From: Gymnopilus junonius
Lineage: Eukaryota > Basidiomycota > Agaricomycetes > Agaricales > Galerinaceae
Length of the DNA stretch: 64,000 nt
Assembly: GCA_015501075.1 (NCBI GenBank)
Contig: JADNYJ010000140.1
Location: 1 to 64,000 of the forward strand
Direction of reading: 5' to 3'
This document shows positions 22,591-37,014 of this stretch, piece after piece. Under the pieces are notes generated by a model. It saw only the letters and a list, made by a program, of their open reading frames with translations, had not been told where the DNA came from and did not search any database. Position 1 is the first letter of the stretch. Every line of letters starts with the position of its first letter. Both the position numbers and the translations under genes were made by a program.

Positions 22591-22824
22591 TTATGTAGCA
22601 GTCTTCTTTGGTGCCTTGGCGGGCTTTGACGTCGCAACCTTGGGCTCAGCAGGGGCTTTACCGGGAGCAGCATTGCTGGCGGCCTGCTTCTTAGCATTGG
22701 GTGCAGGCGTAGCCTTGGCCTAATTGACGGAGTTCAGTATACTGCGATGCTTGTCAACGAAGGATGAGGGTACCTGGGCTCCAGCAACCTTGGAAGCAGC
22801 GGAAGGGGTGTTCTTGGCAGGCAT
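22591..22824 (-). CDS. Very small Lys/Ala-rich basic protein, two exons
   Basis: Exon 1 22824-22774 (17 codons), a 54-bp intron, then exon 2 22719-22591, giving 59 residues from MPAKNTPSAASKVAGAQ to KAPKKTAT. Phase and splice sites are exact (donor GTACCC, acceptor CAATTAG). Composition is almost entirely Ala, Lys, Pro, Ser and Thr, like a histone H1 tail or a small nucleic-acid-binding or intrinsically disordered protein. There is no folded-domain motif. The precise intron and clean codon use support a real gene too small for most gene finders. Function unknown. Confidence 0.65.
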
Positions 22825-25667
22825 GATAAATCTAAGAGTACCGTCATGAACAGCACTTCAGTGCAACCAAAAGGAATGGCTAACCTTGGTTCAGCTGAGG
22901 TGGGGGATTTGAAGACGGTTGTTGGGTTTGCTGAGGCTCTGCAACGTCAATTTATACCCACAAGTGGTGGTCCAAGCATAGTCAAAAGTTCGTATCTCGA
23001 GACCATATGACGCGGATGCTGCGGCGATTTCGCCATACGACCCAAAGCCACTTCAGGAGAGGAAGAACAGTAATAACGCGGAATTGCATCGGAAATGAAA
23101 GCCAGAGAACGTGTGCAGGAAAAGAGATGAAAGTGATGATTGGACAACTTTTTGTTATCTTCCAAGTCCAGGAGATAGCTCGTGTTCCGAGTTTACATGG
23201 CAAGAAGTCGGCATCCGCGTGAAAACGCCAATTGGACGCTCAAATTAGTTTCCTCGCAAGTCGATTTTTAGAAGGCTTGATGATGAGGAAGATGGTATTT
23301 GCGGACACAGCAATCATGGCAGGCTGCCCATTGAAGAAAGGTCCACCAAAGATCTGACTGATCTTCTGCCCTTGTCATGCTTTACGTCACGACTATCGAT
23401 GAGCGGGAGCGGTATCTTCGAGAACGCTGAACCTTACTCAAGGTTTGTAGAACGCAGAAGCAGCCATTCTTAGTCTTGACGGAGCATCTGCTGGTCATGG
23501 TTGTAAAAGAAGAGTGATGATGGATCGGGTCGGAAATCCGGGAACTTTGTGCTTGTTTGATGGATCCCTACCAAGGTCGCTCTCACTTGGCTCAAACCCT
23601 TTCCTTCCACCACCTCACTTGATCATCTCTTGGCAATCATATTCGCCTTGTTCATTGCCGCTGCTTGATGAAAAGGACCTTGTTCGGCCTACAGCCGTCT
23701 TCACTAGGGCAAGACTAATCAAGTCTGGTATCCCTTGTCAGTTCCCTCAAACACATCTTTAATTCTTACGTGTGCTTCTTCCAAATCTTCTAGTTGTTCT
23801 GGGCAGAATGGAAAACGAATATGTTCGAGCATCGTAGTGTTTCTTAATGGTGGCTCAGCCGTAAGCACAGCAGAGGGAAGGCCGATAGTAAATGGTAGGG
23901 CATCTGTCAATTATCTTGCTGGTCGCATTGTTTAGTTATTGTTCGAACGCGATGGTAGGATCTTCGTCGAATTGTATCCCTGGCGACGTGCTGCGATCAA
24001 AGCGTCTACTCGAATACGCTTCACTGTACAAAGCATAATGATATGCAATTTACGTTTTTTTTGCTTTTGTCTTTCTCCCTCAGCTTTGGCGGTTTTTGCG
24101 GTTGTAAATCCGTACTTTCTCGGTATATAAGGCCTTCGATTGCGCGCCTCGCGCCTGCAAAAACAACCCCCACCAACTTAAACGTACTTTCACCTCACTC
24201 CAAAGACAAGCCTCAACCACACCCTTGATTAACATGATGGACTCTTTCCAAATCCTCGATTTACTCCTTCTATCTTCACCTTCTCCGGATGCCGACGACT
24301 CCTTTATTCCCACTGAGCGAGAGAGGAATGGTTCTGGTGGATTTGCCTATTGTGCTATTACATGATATTTGATGTCGCGATCGTAGTTTTCTGTAGGTGA
24401 GCAGTCCTGCCCATGCGAGTTTGCTTTCACTAAAGGCTTTCTCATTATAGCAGTCCCAATTCAAAGTTTGTATCTTTGACCTATGCATATCGTTCCTGGC
24501 GAGGGCCTTATAATTCTGCTATGATTCCATTGGACTACTGAAATGCACGTCGTGGTGGTTATGGTCACGAGCACCAAATTAACGTACTGGCCGACTAGGG
24601 TCCCTACTGTTCTCATATTAAGGTATTATATATAGGCAGACTTGTTCCAATAAAGTAAACAATTGCAGGTTTTTGTCTTTCATAAAATCGTACTCAGTGT
24701 CAAATCCGGTTCATATAATAAGGAAATTTACATATATTGATACTTGAACGAGACTATACACTTCGTGCATTGTGCTAGAAAGATTATTCCGAATACGACA
24801 AAGGCTCAAAAACAATAAAAGAGGCAAGGTAAGAAAATCAGCCTTTTGAATTTTCATTCCTTCAATTCTGAGGCGGGTGATGCCATGACAAGGTAATGAT
24901 ATTTCAGGCGACTATTCAGTTAACTAGGAGATGGTGCAGGAAACCATCTATTTCATTTCGTTTAATGCTTGGTGTTGAGGAGCTGTGCTTACTTCTCTAT
25001 TGCTAGTGGCAGCTAGGGATTTCACAGGGTGTGAGGTCTGGTGAGTCGACTTCTTGACCACCAACTCTATATCATAAGGCTCACATATGAACTGTACTTG
25101 CGTAGTGGAGAGTATAAAAATTACGTCCGTTCGCGACTTCAAGTTCGATGACTACCAGACGTACCCTCATGCATTCTTCCACCAGCATCTTTAACATTCC
25201 TTCAAGGGCACCTTCCGATAAAGAGAAGGGAGGAACACTAACACTTGAATGTCGTTTGGTAATGCTGAAGTCTGCATGACATTGTGAGTACTAATATTAA
25301 TTGATAACTCAGGAAGCCTGACGGTCCTATGACAGAATATTTCATACAAGCCTTTTCACCAGTGTGGCGCGTTCAAATATTCGTAGGAAACCAATAAAAC
25401 GTCGTCAGGCAGATAACTTGCACGAAGAGGCAGGGTGTGTTTTGGTCTTTGGCTAAGTGCACAGGGTTCTCACTTCTGGTTCCGGTGCAAGCAACGTGCT
25501 TTGCCTAGCTGTGCACAGCCGCCATGTGGCTGGACCAGGCACCTGACATAATACGCGTCGACGCGCCCCTGCATGTGACGTGACTCAACGCGTCCTGGTT
25601 CTTATTTCGTGGCGTCACGGTGTTGCCAGCGTCACAGCGGTTCTTGGTTTTGATTTTGTTGGCAACG
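22825..25667. other. Intergenic, about 2.8 kb, weak candidates only
   Basis: The minus-strand open stretch 23719-23910 is protein-like (IRFPFCPEQLEDLEEAHVRI) but unplaced. A TATATAA box at 24122-24128 is followed about 105 bp later by an ATG (24233) opening a 43-residue frame, MMDSFQILDLLLLSSPSP..., possibly a first exon. I recognise no family and do not call a gene. Confidence 0.35.
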
Positions 25668-28600
25668 ATGTCGTTCTCTGTCCCGACGTCGCCCGCAATG
25701 TCCCGCTCGACAAAAGCGCAGCCAGTAACACCACAGCGACTACCTCGTCACCAACCCCGCTCCCACTCTTTTTACAGGTCACCACTTACACCTTCAGCCA
25801 GCCCCTACACGCCTATCAGCCTTCGTTCCATGGATTCAACGGGCTCTTCAACCCTGACAACACCCGAAAATATCGGCGGCAGCGTCAAAAAGCGTCTTGC
25901 CTTCTCTGCAGGCTCCCCAGGTGTTGTGCGCAATGCCAGCATGACTCAGGACAGGAGTCTAGCTGATATCGCTGAAAATTGGAGATCTCGTGCCAACGAG
26001 AACGGTATAAAAGTCTCGCTCGGGCCTCAGGAAGAAAGCCACTACGTGCCGGATGATTGTGAGCTCATATATGCGCTTTTTTTAACCATCTTTAAGCCTA
26101 AAAACGCGCATATAGCCAGCGACATGTCACTTTCAGACGTTGCCAATGATTCCAGCATAATCTCTACTGAAGAAGGTAATGTCACTGTTCCATTCCTGGC
26201 CCTGCTGCTCGCTGATCCGATGCAGCCCTTCTTGCCGCACCATTCCTGTCAACGCATAGAAGGTTGAACAGTCTACCTATCACCAACAGACCTCGCGCTC
26301 AGTCTCATGCATCACTACCTTCTTCTCGCTTACATCCATTATCACCTGTGACCTCTCGTATCAATAATCGCCCTCCGCAGACGTCATCTCCATTGCAGTC
26401 ACGCCGTACCATGTCGACATCCTTCAGCCAATCAGCGAGTTTAATGTCTACCCCTCCCCCTAACCGTACATTGGCCCGGCAATTGAAGCTCAAGGGAAGT
26501 TTGACCGATCCTGTACCACCACGGAAACGCGAAGCCTTTGGAACTGTGAGTTGTTATCTATTTATGAAGCGCTGTAACTGAATAAGTCCAAGCCTTCCAC
26601 ACCTTATAACCTTGGTCATAGGAGTGCGAATATGAGCGTGACGTTAGAGCCAGACACATCTCTTGACCTTTTCGATATCGACGAGAATGATTATGAATAC
26701 GATCATGAATACCAAGATGGCAGCATCGAAAACTCTTTTTCCCGCAATCTCGAGGCTCTTCAAAATAATAATTTCGGGTACCCAACCTTCGTGCAGCCTA
26801 TTCAACAAGCTCAATCCCATGTTTTCCACCAGCCTCACTTTGCTGATCCATTCCAAGCTATTGGCACTCCTAATGGATTGGTCGATGGTCATGTCTTGAA
26901 TGGTATCACGGATAGTCTTGAACACCGTTTCCATGTAGGCCGTCAGCAACCTGTTCAGAGTGCATATTACGATGACCGCATTCAGCCTGGCTCCGTTTTA
27001 TTCAACCCGGTTCCTCGTTTCCAACATCAGTTTAACCAAGGCATGCCTCGCGCCTATCCTACACCGACATTTGTTCCAATGGCGCCTCCTCAGCTACCTT
27101 TCCATCACCAACACTCCCTTGCTGTCCAGCCGCAGGTACCCTATGATCGCAGCTTCTCGCCGCCTACCATCAAATCGCCCTTCGCCCCTTCCACCCCTGA
27201 ACTTTCTCCCACCGACTGCTCTGTCTGTCTCGCTGCTAATCCGGCGTCTCTTGCAATTCTTCAACCCTGCAAGCATCCTCTATGTTCTGCTTGCCTGACA
27301 AGCGCTTTGAACATTGTGGGTGAGAAGGATATGGAGTGCGCCGTTTGTAAAAAGAGTGTCCTAGATTTCAAGTTGGTCATGGGCACTTCCAAAGGGAGCA
27401 GTGGAAGTCGCTCCTCCTGTGGAACGCCCAAAAACGATACCCATCCTTTGTCGGAGAAGGCAACCTTGTCGGACATGGCAGGCAGGTCTTTTATGGAACC
27501 CATCTCACCCGTTAGTTCTACGAGAACTCCTGAACGTCAAGGTGCTCTTGAGGAGTTGCAAAGCGCGTTTGAGTTTGGTCTTGAATTGGGAGATCTTCGA
27601 GCCTCGACTCCTAAACATGAAAAGCAGACTAACGATTTCTCTGTGCCCGAGGATCGGTCGCATGCTCATACCACTTTGAAAAGGGATATTAGAAGAAACG
27701 AAGATAATGTGGTTCTTCGAATCGATAACGTTCCTTGGGTATTTTTCATCTCTTTCTATTCTTATCTCAGATACTTATAGTTCGAAAGGATATCACTCCC
27801 CGTCAGATTATTCACTGGCTCAGCAGCCGGTTGAAAGGGTTCATGTCCTTCTCGATTCCAAAGGCAAGACTCTCAGTCATGCGTATGTTGAAGTCAGATG
27901 CCGCAATCGCTGGAGCCATCCTCAGAGGAGAAACTCTTGCCTCTAACGCTTCAGGAAAGAAGGAGCGAGGCAGTGTCCTTGGTCGCGGAAGAAGAGCCCG
28001 AGGTGTGACTGTTACAAGAAGTGGCCAACAAGAATTAATGAGCGACGTTCGTATTGATTCTTTTACCGTTTTGGCACTCTCTGATTGTCGACACTACCAC
28101 TACTTATAGCTCTTCCCCCATTGGCGTGGCGGTTTCGATGGTTCTCGCCCATCCCTCGCTGTCTTGAGGGCGACAGGCTTATTGGCGCGTTGGAAGGAGG
28201 ACTCTTGACGGAACACGAGATATCGTCGCTCTTATATCTCATACGAGAACCCGATGTCAGTTTTCATGCCCACTGTTTGTGGTGCACCTTACTGACATCT
28301 ATCATTTAGTCACACTTCCTCAAAGTTCCATCACTGCCCTTCCATTCGCTCATCAGCATCTTGAGCAAGTTTCCCACTGACGTCGACAGCCGTGTATTCT
28401 GGTCTGCCAATGTTAGGGATGCTCTCTCGGGTAAGTTGTTTTATTGACCACTTTTGCAACCATCTGCTAATATCGTGTCTTTTTACACCCTCTCTAGAAG
28501 CAACTTATGGTAAGTTAGACTACCAAGCTTAAGCAATTTCTTGCTAACGTATCTTCGTTAGCTGCTATTCAAGTGCTTCTTCCGCGAGTGGAGAACGCGA

Positions 28601-29030
28601 AACAGGATCGAAAGCTTGGAACACAGGAAGAAGAATTTACAATGGATCTTGTCGTTGCTCTCTTACATACTGCTTTGGACTGCCAAGGTCAGTTAAAAGA
28701 TTTCGAGACTGATTTTTTTGCTCAACGTCTGTAATAGCCTTCACAACTCAGCAGATCCTTCGCCTAAAAGAATTGGCACAGGCATCTTCACTACCAGTGC
28801 CAGATGCAGATTTTCCGGTCAGCTACGACGATTCCGCGTCGAGTTCATTCAGCATCTCGAGCTCCGTGAGGACGCCATCGAGCCAGGACAATTCTACGGC
28901 CGTCATTGATCGATCAAAACTGAATAACTCTCAGGTCTTTGAAGATTTAGCAAGAGAATTTAACCTTGATGCACAGAGGATGCCGGCGTTGTTAGAAGCA
29001 TTGACTCAGCGCTTGGCTCAACTGTCCTAG
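25668..29030 (+). CDS. RING-type zinc-finger plus RRM-like protein
   Basis: Spliced from ATG 25668: 25668-26058, 26116-26175, 26226-26545, 26593-27738, 27789-28046, 28110-28255, 28310-28430, a 12-nt microexon 28498-28509, 28562-28687 and 28738-29030. The N-terminal half is Ser/Pro-rich and disordered. A C3HC4 ring follows at roughly residues 466-512 (DCSVCLAANPASL, CKHPLCSACL, MECAVC). An RRM-like fold begins near residue 625 (VVLRIDNVPWDITPRQIIHW), then RKERGSVLGRGRRARGVTV-like basic sequence and a helical C-terminal region ending EALTQRLAQLS. RING proteins are ubiquitin ligases and RRMs bind RNA, so it could link the two; its target is unknown. The sequenced frame leaves the conserved RRM frame at about 27822 and returns at about 27895, then needs one added base near 28167. 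Confidence 0.75.
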
Positions 29031-29803
29031 GTGGACACCATGGCGGTCCTCACGCTCCTCTTTTCTTTTCCTTGTTCTTCACCTCAAGTCACGACATCAT
29101 GAATTATCCTTCTTTTTTCTCCGACTCTTTAATCCGGTTGTTCCCTTCACGTTCTCGGTCAACTATGCCTTCCTATTTCTTCCGCCCTCTTCATCCTGCT
29201 TTCCCAGCATGTCACCGTTGTCCAATTGCTATCCAACGTTCTCTCGCTATGCCCGCTGTCGTCAGTTATGCGAATTCCCCGGTTTTCCTCCCAGCGTTGC
29301 CTGCCATCCCCTTAAAATCCGAACATCAACCCCATACCCACCCTGCTCTTTTCCTATTTTTATAATTACACTGCAGCTTTGCTTGCTTTTCACCTGCCCC
29401 CTTGCATCAAGAGAATTCGAAATTATAGTCATGTTACCATTTGCCCTTATACCATGCATCACCCTTTGCCTCCACATTTTTAATTATGATAACCCTTTTT
29501 ACCCCCCCGTAATGACAAGGTCTTGCCTTCCCCCATTTTTACGAACGTACCCCGTTTTCTTTCTTAGATACGCATGAACTGGTTCTGGTTATCGTTTATG
29601 TTTTCTTTGTATGTTTCCGTATGCCCCTGGTGGCCCATCGCAATCCGCTTTTATCGCACTTTGTCGAAATATTTTATATACCTGAATTGTCTACGACACA
29701 AATTGGATGTTTTCACGCATTGCGTCTTTACTTTGAAAAAGTTAGGAATTTGAGGTTTACTAACGCAACAAGAAATTTCGAAGCCTTGTGGTCTGTACAT
29801 GGT
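29031..29803. other. Convergent 3' spacer
   Basis: 773 bp between the RING-RRM stop and the PEX7 stop on the opposite strand. It is pyrimidine-rich, consistent with 3' UTRs. Open stretches there look incidental. Confidence 0.45.
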
Positions 29804-31141
29804 TCATGGTCTGAAAACGTGCACTTTCCCATCCCATCCGCAGCTGGCCAGGACACCCTCATCGTACAGCGACCAGGCAACCCCAACGACAAATTCTGTG
29901 TGAGGATCATGAATGTGAAGGAGCTGAGGTCTTCCGGGTGTCGGCGTAGTCGTCCAACTAGAATAAGTCGATTAGTAACCTCAAAAATGGCACACAAAAG
30001 TATCAGAAAACTTACACCCTACACGTCATATCGTAGCTGGCAGTAGCCAAAACGTCTGGTCTATGGGGGCTCCATTGAACTTTGCGCACAGCGTATTCGT
30101 GTCCAAGCAGCTGCGACTCGCATACGCCTCCAACCTGATCGTTCTGACCTGCCTTGACCATCCTACAGTCCCATACTCTGACGGTCTTGTCCACGCCGGC
30201 GGTTGCAAGGACCATGGGACGGTATTTATTCCAGTCGAGAGAGAGAACTTCGGTGCCTGAGGCTGGAACTGTTAATGCAGCGGAGGTGAGGGGGTGGGTA
30301 AACGCGTTGATCGGTGCGTTTGAATTGGAATTAGCGGGTTTGAGGATGCGTAGGAGGGCGCGCGGAGGTCAAAGATTTGAGTGTCCCGTCTGTTGAGCAC
30401 GTCGCGAGCAGTTCGGGTTGGTGTGGTGAGAATAGCGCTTGTAAACGCAGGAGTGGTGCGCTTGGAGGGTAAGATCGAACGAGGGCTATCTGGTCTCCAC
30501 TGTGTTCCACGATCCAGATGAGATGGAAAAGAAATCATAGATGTAACGTACCAGTTTTACGGCCCGTCCCATGATGAAGAAGCAAAGGTGTCTTTCTTGA
30601 GGTTCGACCAGTCAACAGAGAATACTTCTCTCGTGTGTTCTTGCCATGCTCGGATAGGATGATCCTGATATTCAAAGAGTATCAGGAAAGAATTTACAGT
30701 ATTTGTTTCTTCAAAGGCATCTTACATTCAACATAATATCCCACAATCGTATCGATCCATCTCCAGAAGCAGTGACAAGCTGGTTCTCATGGACCTCGGA
30801 CCATGCAACATCGTATAGCCCGTCTTGGGTCTCATATCTGACGCCTTGAATAGTCAGTCAAGAGAATTGGCAAGTGGAAGCTGACACCGCTCGAAAACGC
30901 ACTGTTTTTCAATGTTCAGTCTTCTAGAAAGAGCACTAACACCAGGAGCTGGTGTCGGACCAGGAGCATTTGGAGTCAAAGAGACAAGGTGTAGCCTGCC
31001 ATTGCCCACCAACCCAAAGTTGGCCGACGAAGCTACTGCGATCCTAGTGGTGTGAAACGGAGACCAAGCAAGTGAATAATGGGCAAAGCCAGGAGTTTGG
31101 AGCGCCCCTAGCAGTTGATGCTGGTGTGGAGGGCCGTTCAT
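29804..31141 (-). CDS. PEX7: Peroxisomal PTS2 import receptor Pex7 (WD40); frame interrupted as sequenced
   Basis: WD40 beta-propeller that carries PTS2 enzymes to the peroxisome. Exons 31141-30903, 30837-30726, 30664-30552, 30499-30016 and 29957-29804. The N-terminus reads [20 protein letters not shown] and [12 protein letters not shown], typical of Pex7. WD repeats follow: [74 protein letters not shown], and finally [14 protein letters not shown] before the stop. As sequenced the conserved frame is lost near 30564, 30468, 30435, 30375 and 30340. Every shift is repaired by one added base, and conserved WD residues resume at once each time. PEX7 is usually a single-copy gene, so sequencing deletions are more likely than decay, but real loss cannot be excluded. 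Confidence 0.85.
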
Positions 31142-31665
31142 CGTGTCCGAAATGGACAGAGCAGGGTTCGGGCTTTTGGGAGTTCTGAGGGAAGAGTCGC
31201 AGCTGGGAGCGGAAGAAAGGCATTGCCATAACCGGTTATTATGTCGATTACAGACATGTGTTTTTTTGTCCAGTTTTCTCTGTCATCTCGCACCTTCGAA
31301 TATCGGGTGACGTACGAGTAAAATTCGGGCGTGGAGTAGAGAGCAATAGTATGTTATTGACAAGTAGCGAGTCGCTTTTTAGTCTACATAGTACATGAGA
31401 GGCTACTTTTGAGTGGTATACAAAACCTGACACCATCTAATGAGTAGAGCAGAGAAAAAATTGCCCAGCTCTGCAAAATTCTAGAGGGGTATCGGTGGGG
31501 ATTGGAGCGGGGGCACGGGTGATAATGATAATGTACAACGTGAAGGATCCGTGATATTTTTCTTTTCGGGGGTTAGGGATGTGAGAGTGGGAGGGGATCG
31601 AGGGGTCGTAAACAGAGGGCGAGAGGAGGCGGAAGGAGGGCGAAGATTGTAAAGATGTAAAACAT
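31142..31665. promoter_or_regulatory. Spacer between the PEX7 start and the GDH stop
   Basis: 524 bp holding the PEX7 promoter and the GDH 3' UTR (both genes on the minus strand). No clear TATA box. A purine-rich tract runs 31560-31640. Confidence 0.4.
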
Positions 31666-33310
<1,645 letters not shown>

Positions 33311-35480
33311 TTTCAAGGATTTTGCGGGGAGACGAACGATGTAGAGGGAGAACTGGAGAAAATCTTCGGCGCTCCATAGCGGACCCCCTTTAAATTTCTT
33401 TCGAGGCTTCCTTATCGCGAGTCAGCGCCTTTTGGATGAGGAGAATAGATAACGAGCAAAAACAAATTTTCTGTCACCGGAGCGACTACCCGGTCGGGAA
33501 ATAGATGTTCAGTCTCCGATCGGCCGTCGATTGGATCAGCGGAATACGGAATACGAGTTTCCTTGCTCAAGTCTAGTAAGGACGAGAGCCTCGAGGCTGC
33601 TGAGTCGAGTCACTTGCGGTGGTAGATATCTTTGAAAAGTTTTCTACGTCTGCCAGTGCCAGCATTTTTGACAGGCAGAGTGTGGCGCACAGCGCACCTC
33701 GTGGTCAGCGTATGGCATCCCGACACTCCGTCGGCAGCTGTCGTCCGAGGACCGAATGCGCGTCTAGATTGAAAATGAAATTCAACTTGCTTCTCTCGAT
33801 CGATCATCCAGAATCAGGGGAAATTTAGGGAAATTTAATAGACATCTTATCTGATAATCGTAACAACTTTTTGACCAGGAGAATTGAGTACAATACGAAA
33901 GTTTCGCCTCGAACAAGTCCCAGAATGAAGGAGTTATATATCGCGCCGAGGTCTGTATGGAGTTTAATTGAGGGACACCTTATCTATGTATACGCCCGGA
34001 TTTTCGGTCTACGTCAGGCTTTGGGTCAGCATTTGATATACCATCTGACCTGGCCTTTGTATCTGGACGATCCTAGAGAGTGCTAGTAGCTGCTGGTCTG
34101 TAACAGGAGGCCGTCCCGCCGCATGGACAGGACGACCTTTAAGATTCTCCGCAGAACGATTTCGGCGAAATTAGGACAGACCCGGCGAATTCTGCCAAGG
34201 ATGTTCCTACTTGTTCCGTTTGAGTAAGTATGAGCGAGGTAGATTGACAGAATTCGATTGACCGACGCAGACCATCTCATTGTCAATGAGCAAGTGAATG
34301 GGATTATGTTGCAACAAGATGAAACGATGCACAGGTTTATACACACCCGGTCTTTCAGCTTGAAAGATGTTGCGAACCCCGTAACGGGCAAGATAAATAT
34401 ATATCCACAGTTCGATCGTCGCGGAGTCCGGACATCAACAGCTGAGTATCTGCTGGAACCAATTCATAAGAAAATAGTTTCTGCAGTGTACACCAGCAAT
34501 TGCTTACCATATTTGTGGCCATTAAGGATAAAGTTGCACAGAGAGGAAATTCGCGTCCTGATAGATGGCTCTCATAAGAAGAGATATGGGTATAGGCACC
34601 AGTACTTGAAATTTGGCGAATGACTTTTGACCGAGGCGCATAGAAAAAACCAAAACTGAGGATATTACAGGCATTGAAAAGAGCAGTCGCAGAGGCCCAG
34701 AAGAGCAGGGACATCTGAGAACAAACACCAAACGCCAGTCAAGGTGCAAGAATACGAAGAAGACGGCACCGGACAGAATCTGGTTAATACCATGACAAGC
34801 CTGCGCATTTGCGGTGTTCTTTTGAAGGGTAAAACGACGGAGGAGAGGAATCGGGAAGACGCAAACTTTTAGCAAAGGCAAAAACAAGCACCGACGTCGT
34901 GAAGTGTCAATTGGAAGAAGGTCGGAATTTAACTTACGTGATGAGGATGTCGAACTTGTCACCGATAAAGCAGCGTTGGGAAAACATACCATCATCCGAT
35001 TTAGAAATAAATTCCCATGCTCACGCTTCTCAAGGCTATGCAGCCGTTCCCAGAGGCTCGATCGACGCTCCCGACGTTGACTTCCAACCGACCATCAACT
35101 TACATTCAATATCCCATGGAAAGAGCAACCGAATCTTTTGGCTGAGTGCTATTTTGGACTTGACTTACTCTCACTATTCATCCAAGAAAAATCAAGAAAA
35201 GGTTGCAATTTTCAAACGGAATCATGTTGTTTTCTATATGATCAAAGTGAAAATGTGCCACTCTTCGAGCGAGATAATGGTAGGATTTTCTATATGAAAG
35301 AGACCTTGCACTAAGAATCTATTTATATTATTTAGCTTTGGTATAGTTCGGACTTACATATGTACAAACTCTCCACGGCTGTTCAAACACATCGGAGAAG
35401 GGCTCAGGTAAAGAATCTGTCGCAATATGTCAAGTCCAAGCGACGAAATCCATTCATAGACACGCAGTCGCAAATAATTT
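33311..35480. other. Intergenic, no supported gene
   Basis: About 2.2 kb upstream of GDH. Minus-strand open stretches at 34355-34714 and 34522-34995 are hydrophobic and could be pieces of a decayed membrane protein, but I could not join them with credible splice sites. The 13-mer CGATCGTCGCGGA occurs at 34413-34425. Confidence 0.4.
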
Positions 35481-35700
35481 CGATGTCCTCTACGGGAGAC
35501 ATTTAAAGGTGCCAGATGGCGAGGCCGCCGCGAGGGTTACTGTCCAACTAGCTCGCCGCTATCCTACAAAGCCTTGCCCTCAAAGCCCCTTTCAAGCACC
35601 ATGGAAGCAGACTCAGCTAATAATAACTATGCTCAGAGCACTTCTGACATTGGTGTGAGATCATTCACCAAGTTGCTATTAGAATTTACTCAGCTTGATT
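35481..35700 (+). pseudogene. Possible 5' relic of the membrane-protein family (promoter plus first exon)
   Basis: CATTTAAAGGTGCC at about 35500-35513 resembles the TATTTAAAGGCGTT core promoters of the two family members downstream. It is followed about 97 bp later by ATG 35601, as in the member at 37015. The short frame, MEADSANNNYAQSTSDIG, meets a GTGTGAG donor-like site, and no downstream exons are recognisable. Low-confidence inference. Confidence 0.25.
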
Positions 35701-36917
35701 GACGATAATTATTCACTGCGTTCGATCGTCGCGGAAGGAGGACCCGGGGGTCTGTTAGACAGACTGGTCCAGTCTTACAGAGTTGTAACTTGTTCATGGG
35801 ACATTAATGCATTATTTGAACATAACGTCCTTAGTCCCTTGAAAATATGGCGCCGTTGGAGCAGGCCAATCAGGCCTACCCTAGCAGCTGGGGTCTGGCA
35901 AGTCTCAGAGGCGCGTTGAGCAGGCGCGCGGTCTAGCAAGCACGCGATGGCAAATATGTCTTTGTCACAGGACCGCGTCCGTCTACGTGCTACCAATGGA
36001 ATCTAATCTAATCAGGACTCGGCCAGCTCGGGCCAGAGTCCACTACTACACCGTAAAGAATCCTCGCTGACAAGGAGTCTACTTCTCTTTTTGATCTCTT
36101 TTTCTATTCCTTTTTGTTTCGGCTTTCGGCTTTCATGGGGATAGCCAACGATCAACGCGTAAAAACCACGATAGGAAAGGTCCATCAAGAGCTCAACCGG
36201 TTAAAGTAGATCGACACATACTTAAGTCTGAAGAATAAATCGACCGGTTAATTCGTGAATATCAGCAACAAGGCAGAAAGTTGGGCCTAGGCCTTGAACG
36301 ACACTTGATTGCATTCCGTTAGTAGAGGCAAAAGGATCATATACCGACGTCAAGAGATGGCGATGCAAGATTTGTAGCGGAAGTCAACAACAAGTCGCGA
36401 CATGACGACGTGTGGGATCGGCTCCAAGCAAATACAAAGGCAAGTTCCTATGTTTGGAAGTTTATTTACGGCACGCGATACATACGTAATCTTTTCTTTT
36501 CCGGCTCCCCGGATGCGATACAACCGTGTCCACAGTCCGAGTGTTGACCTGCAACCACCTCCATACATGTACATGTACGCTCAAGTACGCATGCAAACTT
36601 CCATCACCCCGTCAGGTAACGGACCGAGTCTAGTTTGACTGCGAGTTGCTTAGAGAGTGTGTCATTCTCAATCATCATTTAATATTGAATATTGACAGAA
36701 CTTTTCCATACGGAGGAGATTTTGATGTCAACGAAGTATTCTCCTGAAATGTGCATTTAACTCGAAACGAAATGCTGTACACAAAATTCTGCAGCATGTT
36801 CAGTCTCTTCGGAAAAATGCCCAGGCAGCGAAGCCGACGCTTATTAATTCATGCGTTTAATTCATCTTCCTTTATCGTCGCACAGAGAATGAAGGTCTGC
36901 GGTGGAGGATGGAGAGG

Positions 36918-36927
36918 TATTTAAAGG
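36918..36927 (+). promoter_or_regulatory. TATA-like core promoter of membrane-protein gene A
   Basis: TATTTAAAGG, about 90 bp before ATG 37015, identical in the paralogue's promoter at 38838-38847. Confidence 0.6.
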
Positions 36928-37014
36928 CGTTGAATGTCGATGGTGGTCAGATTCAAGCAGTTCAAAAGCTTCACAATATCTACTCTTCATTCCTCACAAC
37001 CCTCGCAAGAAATC

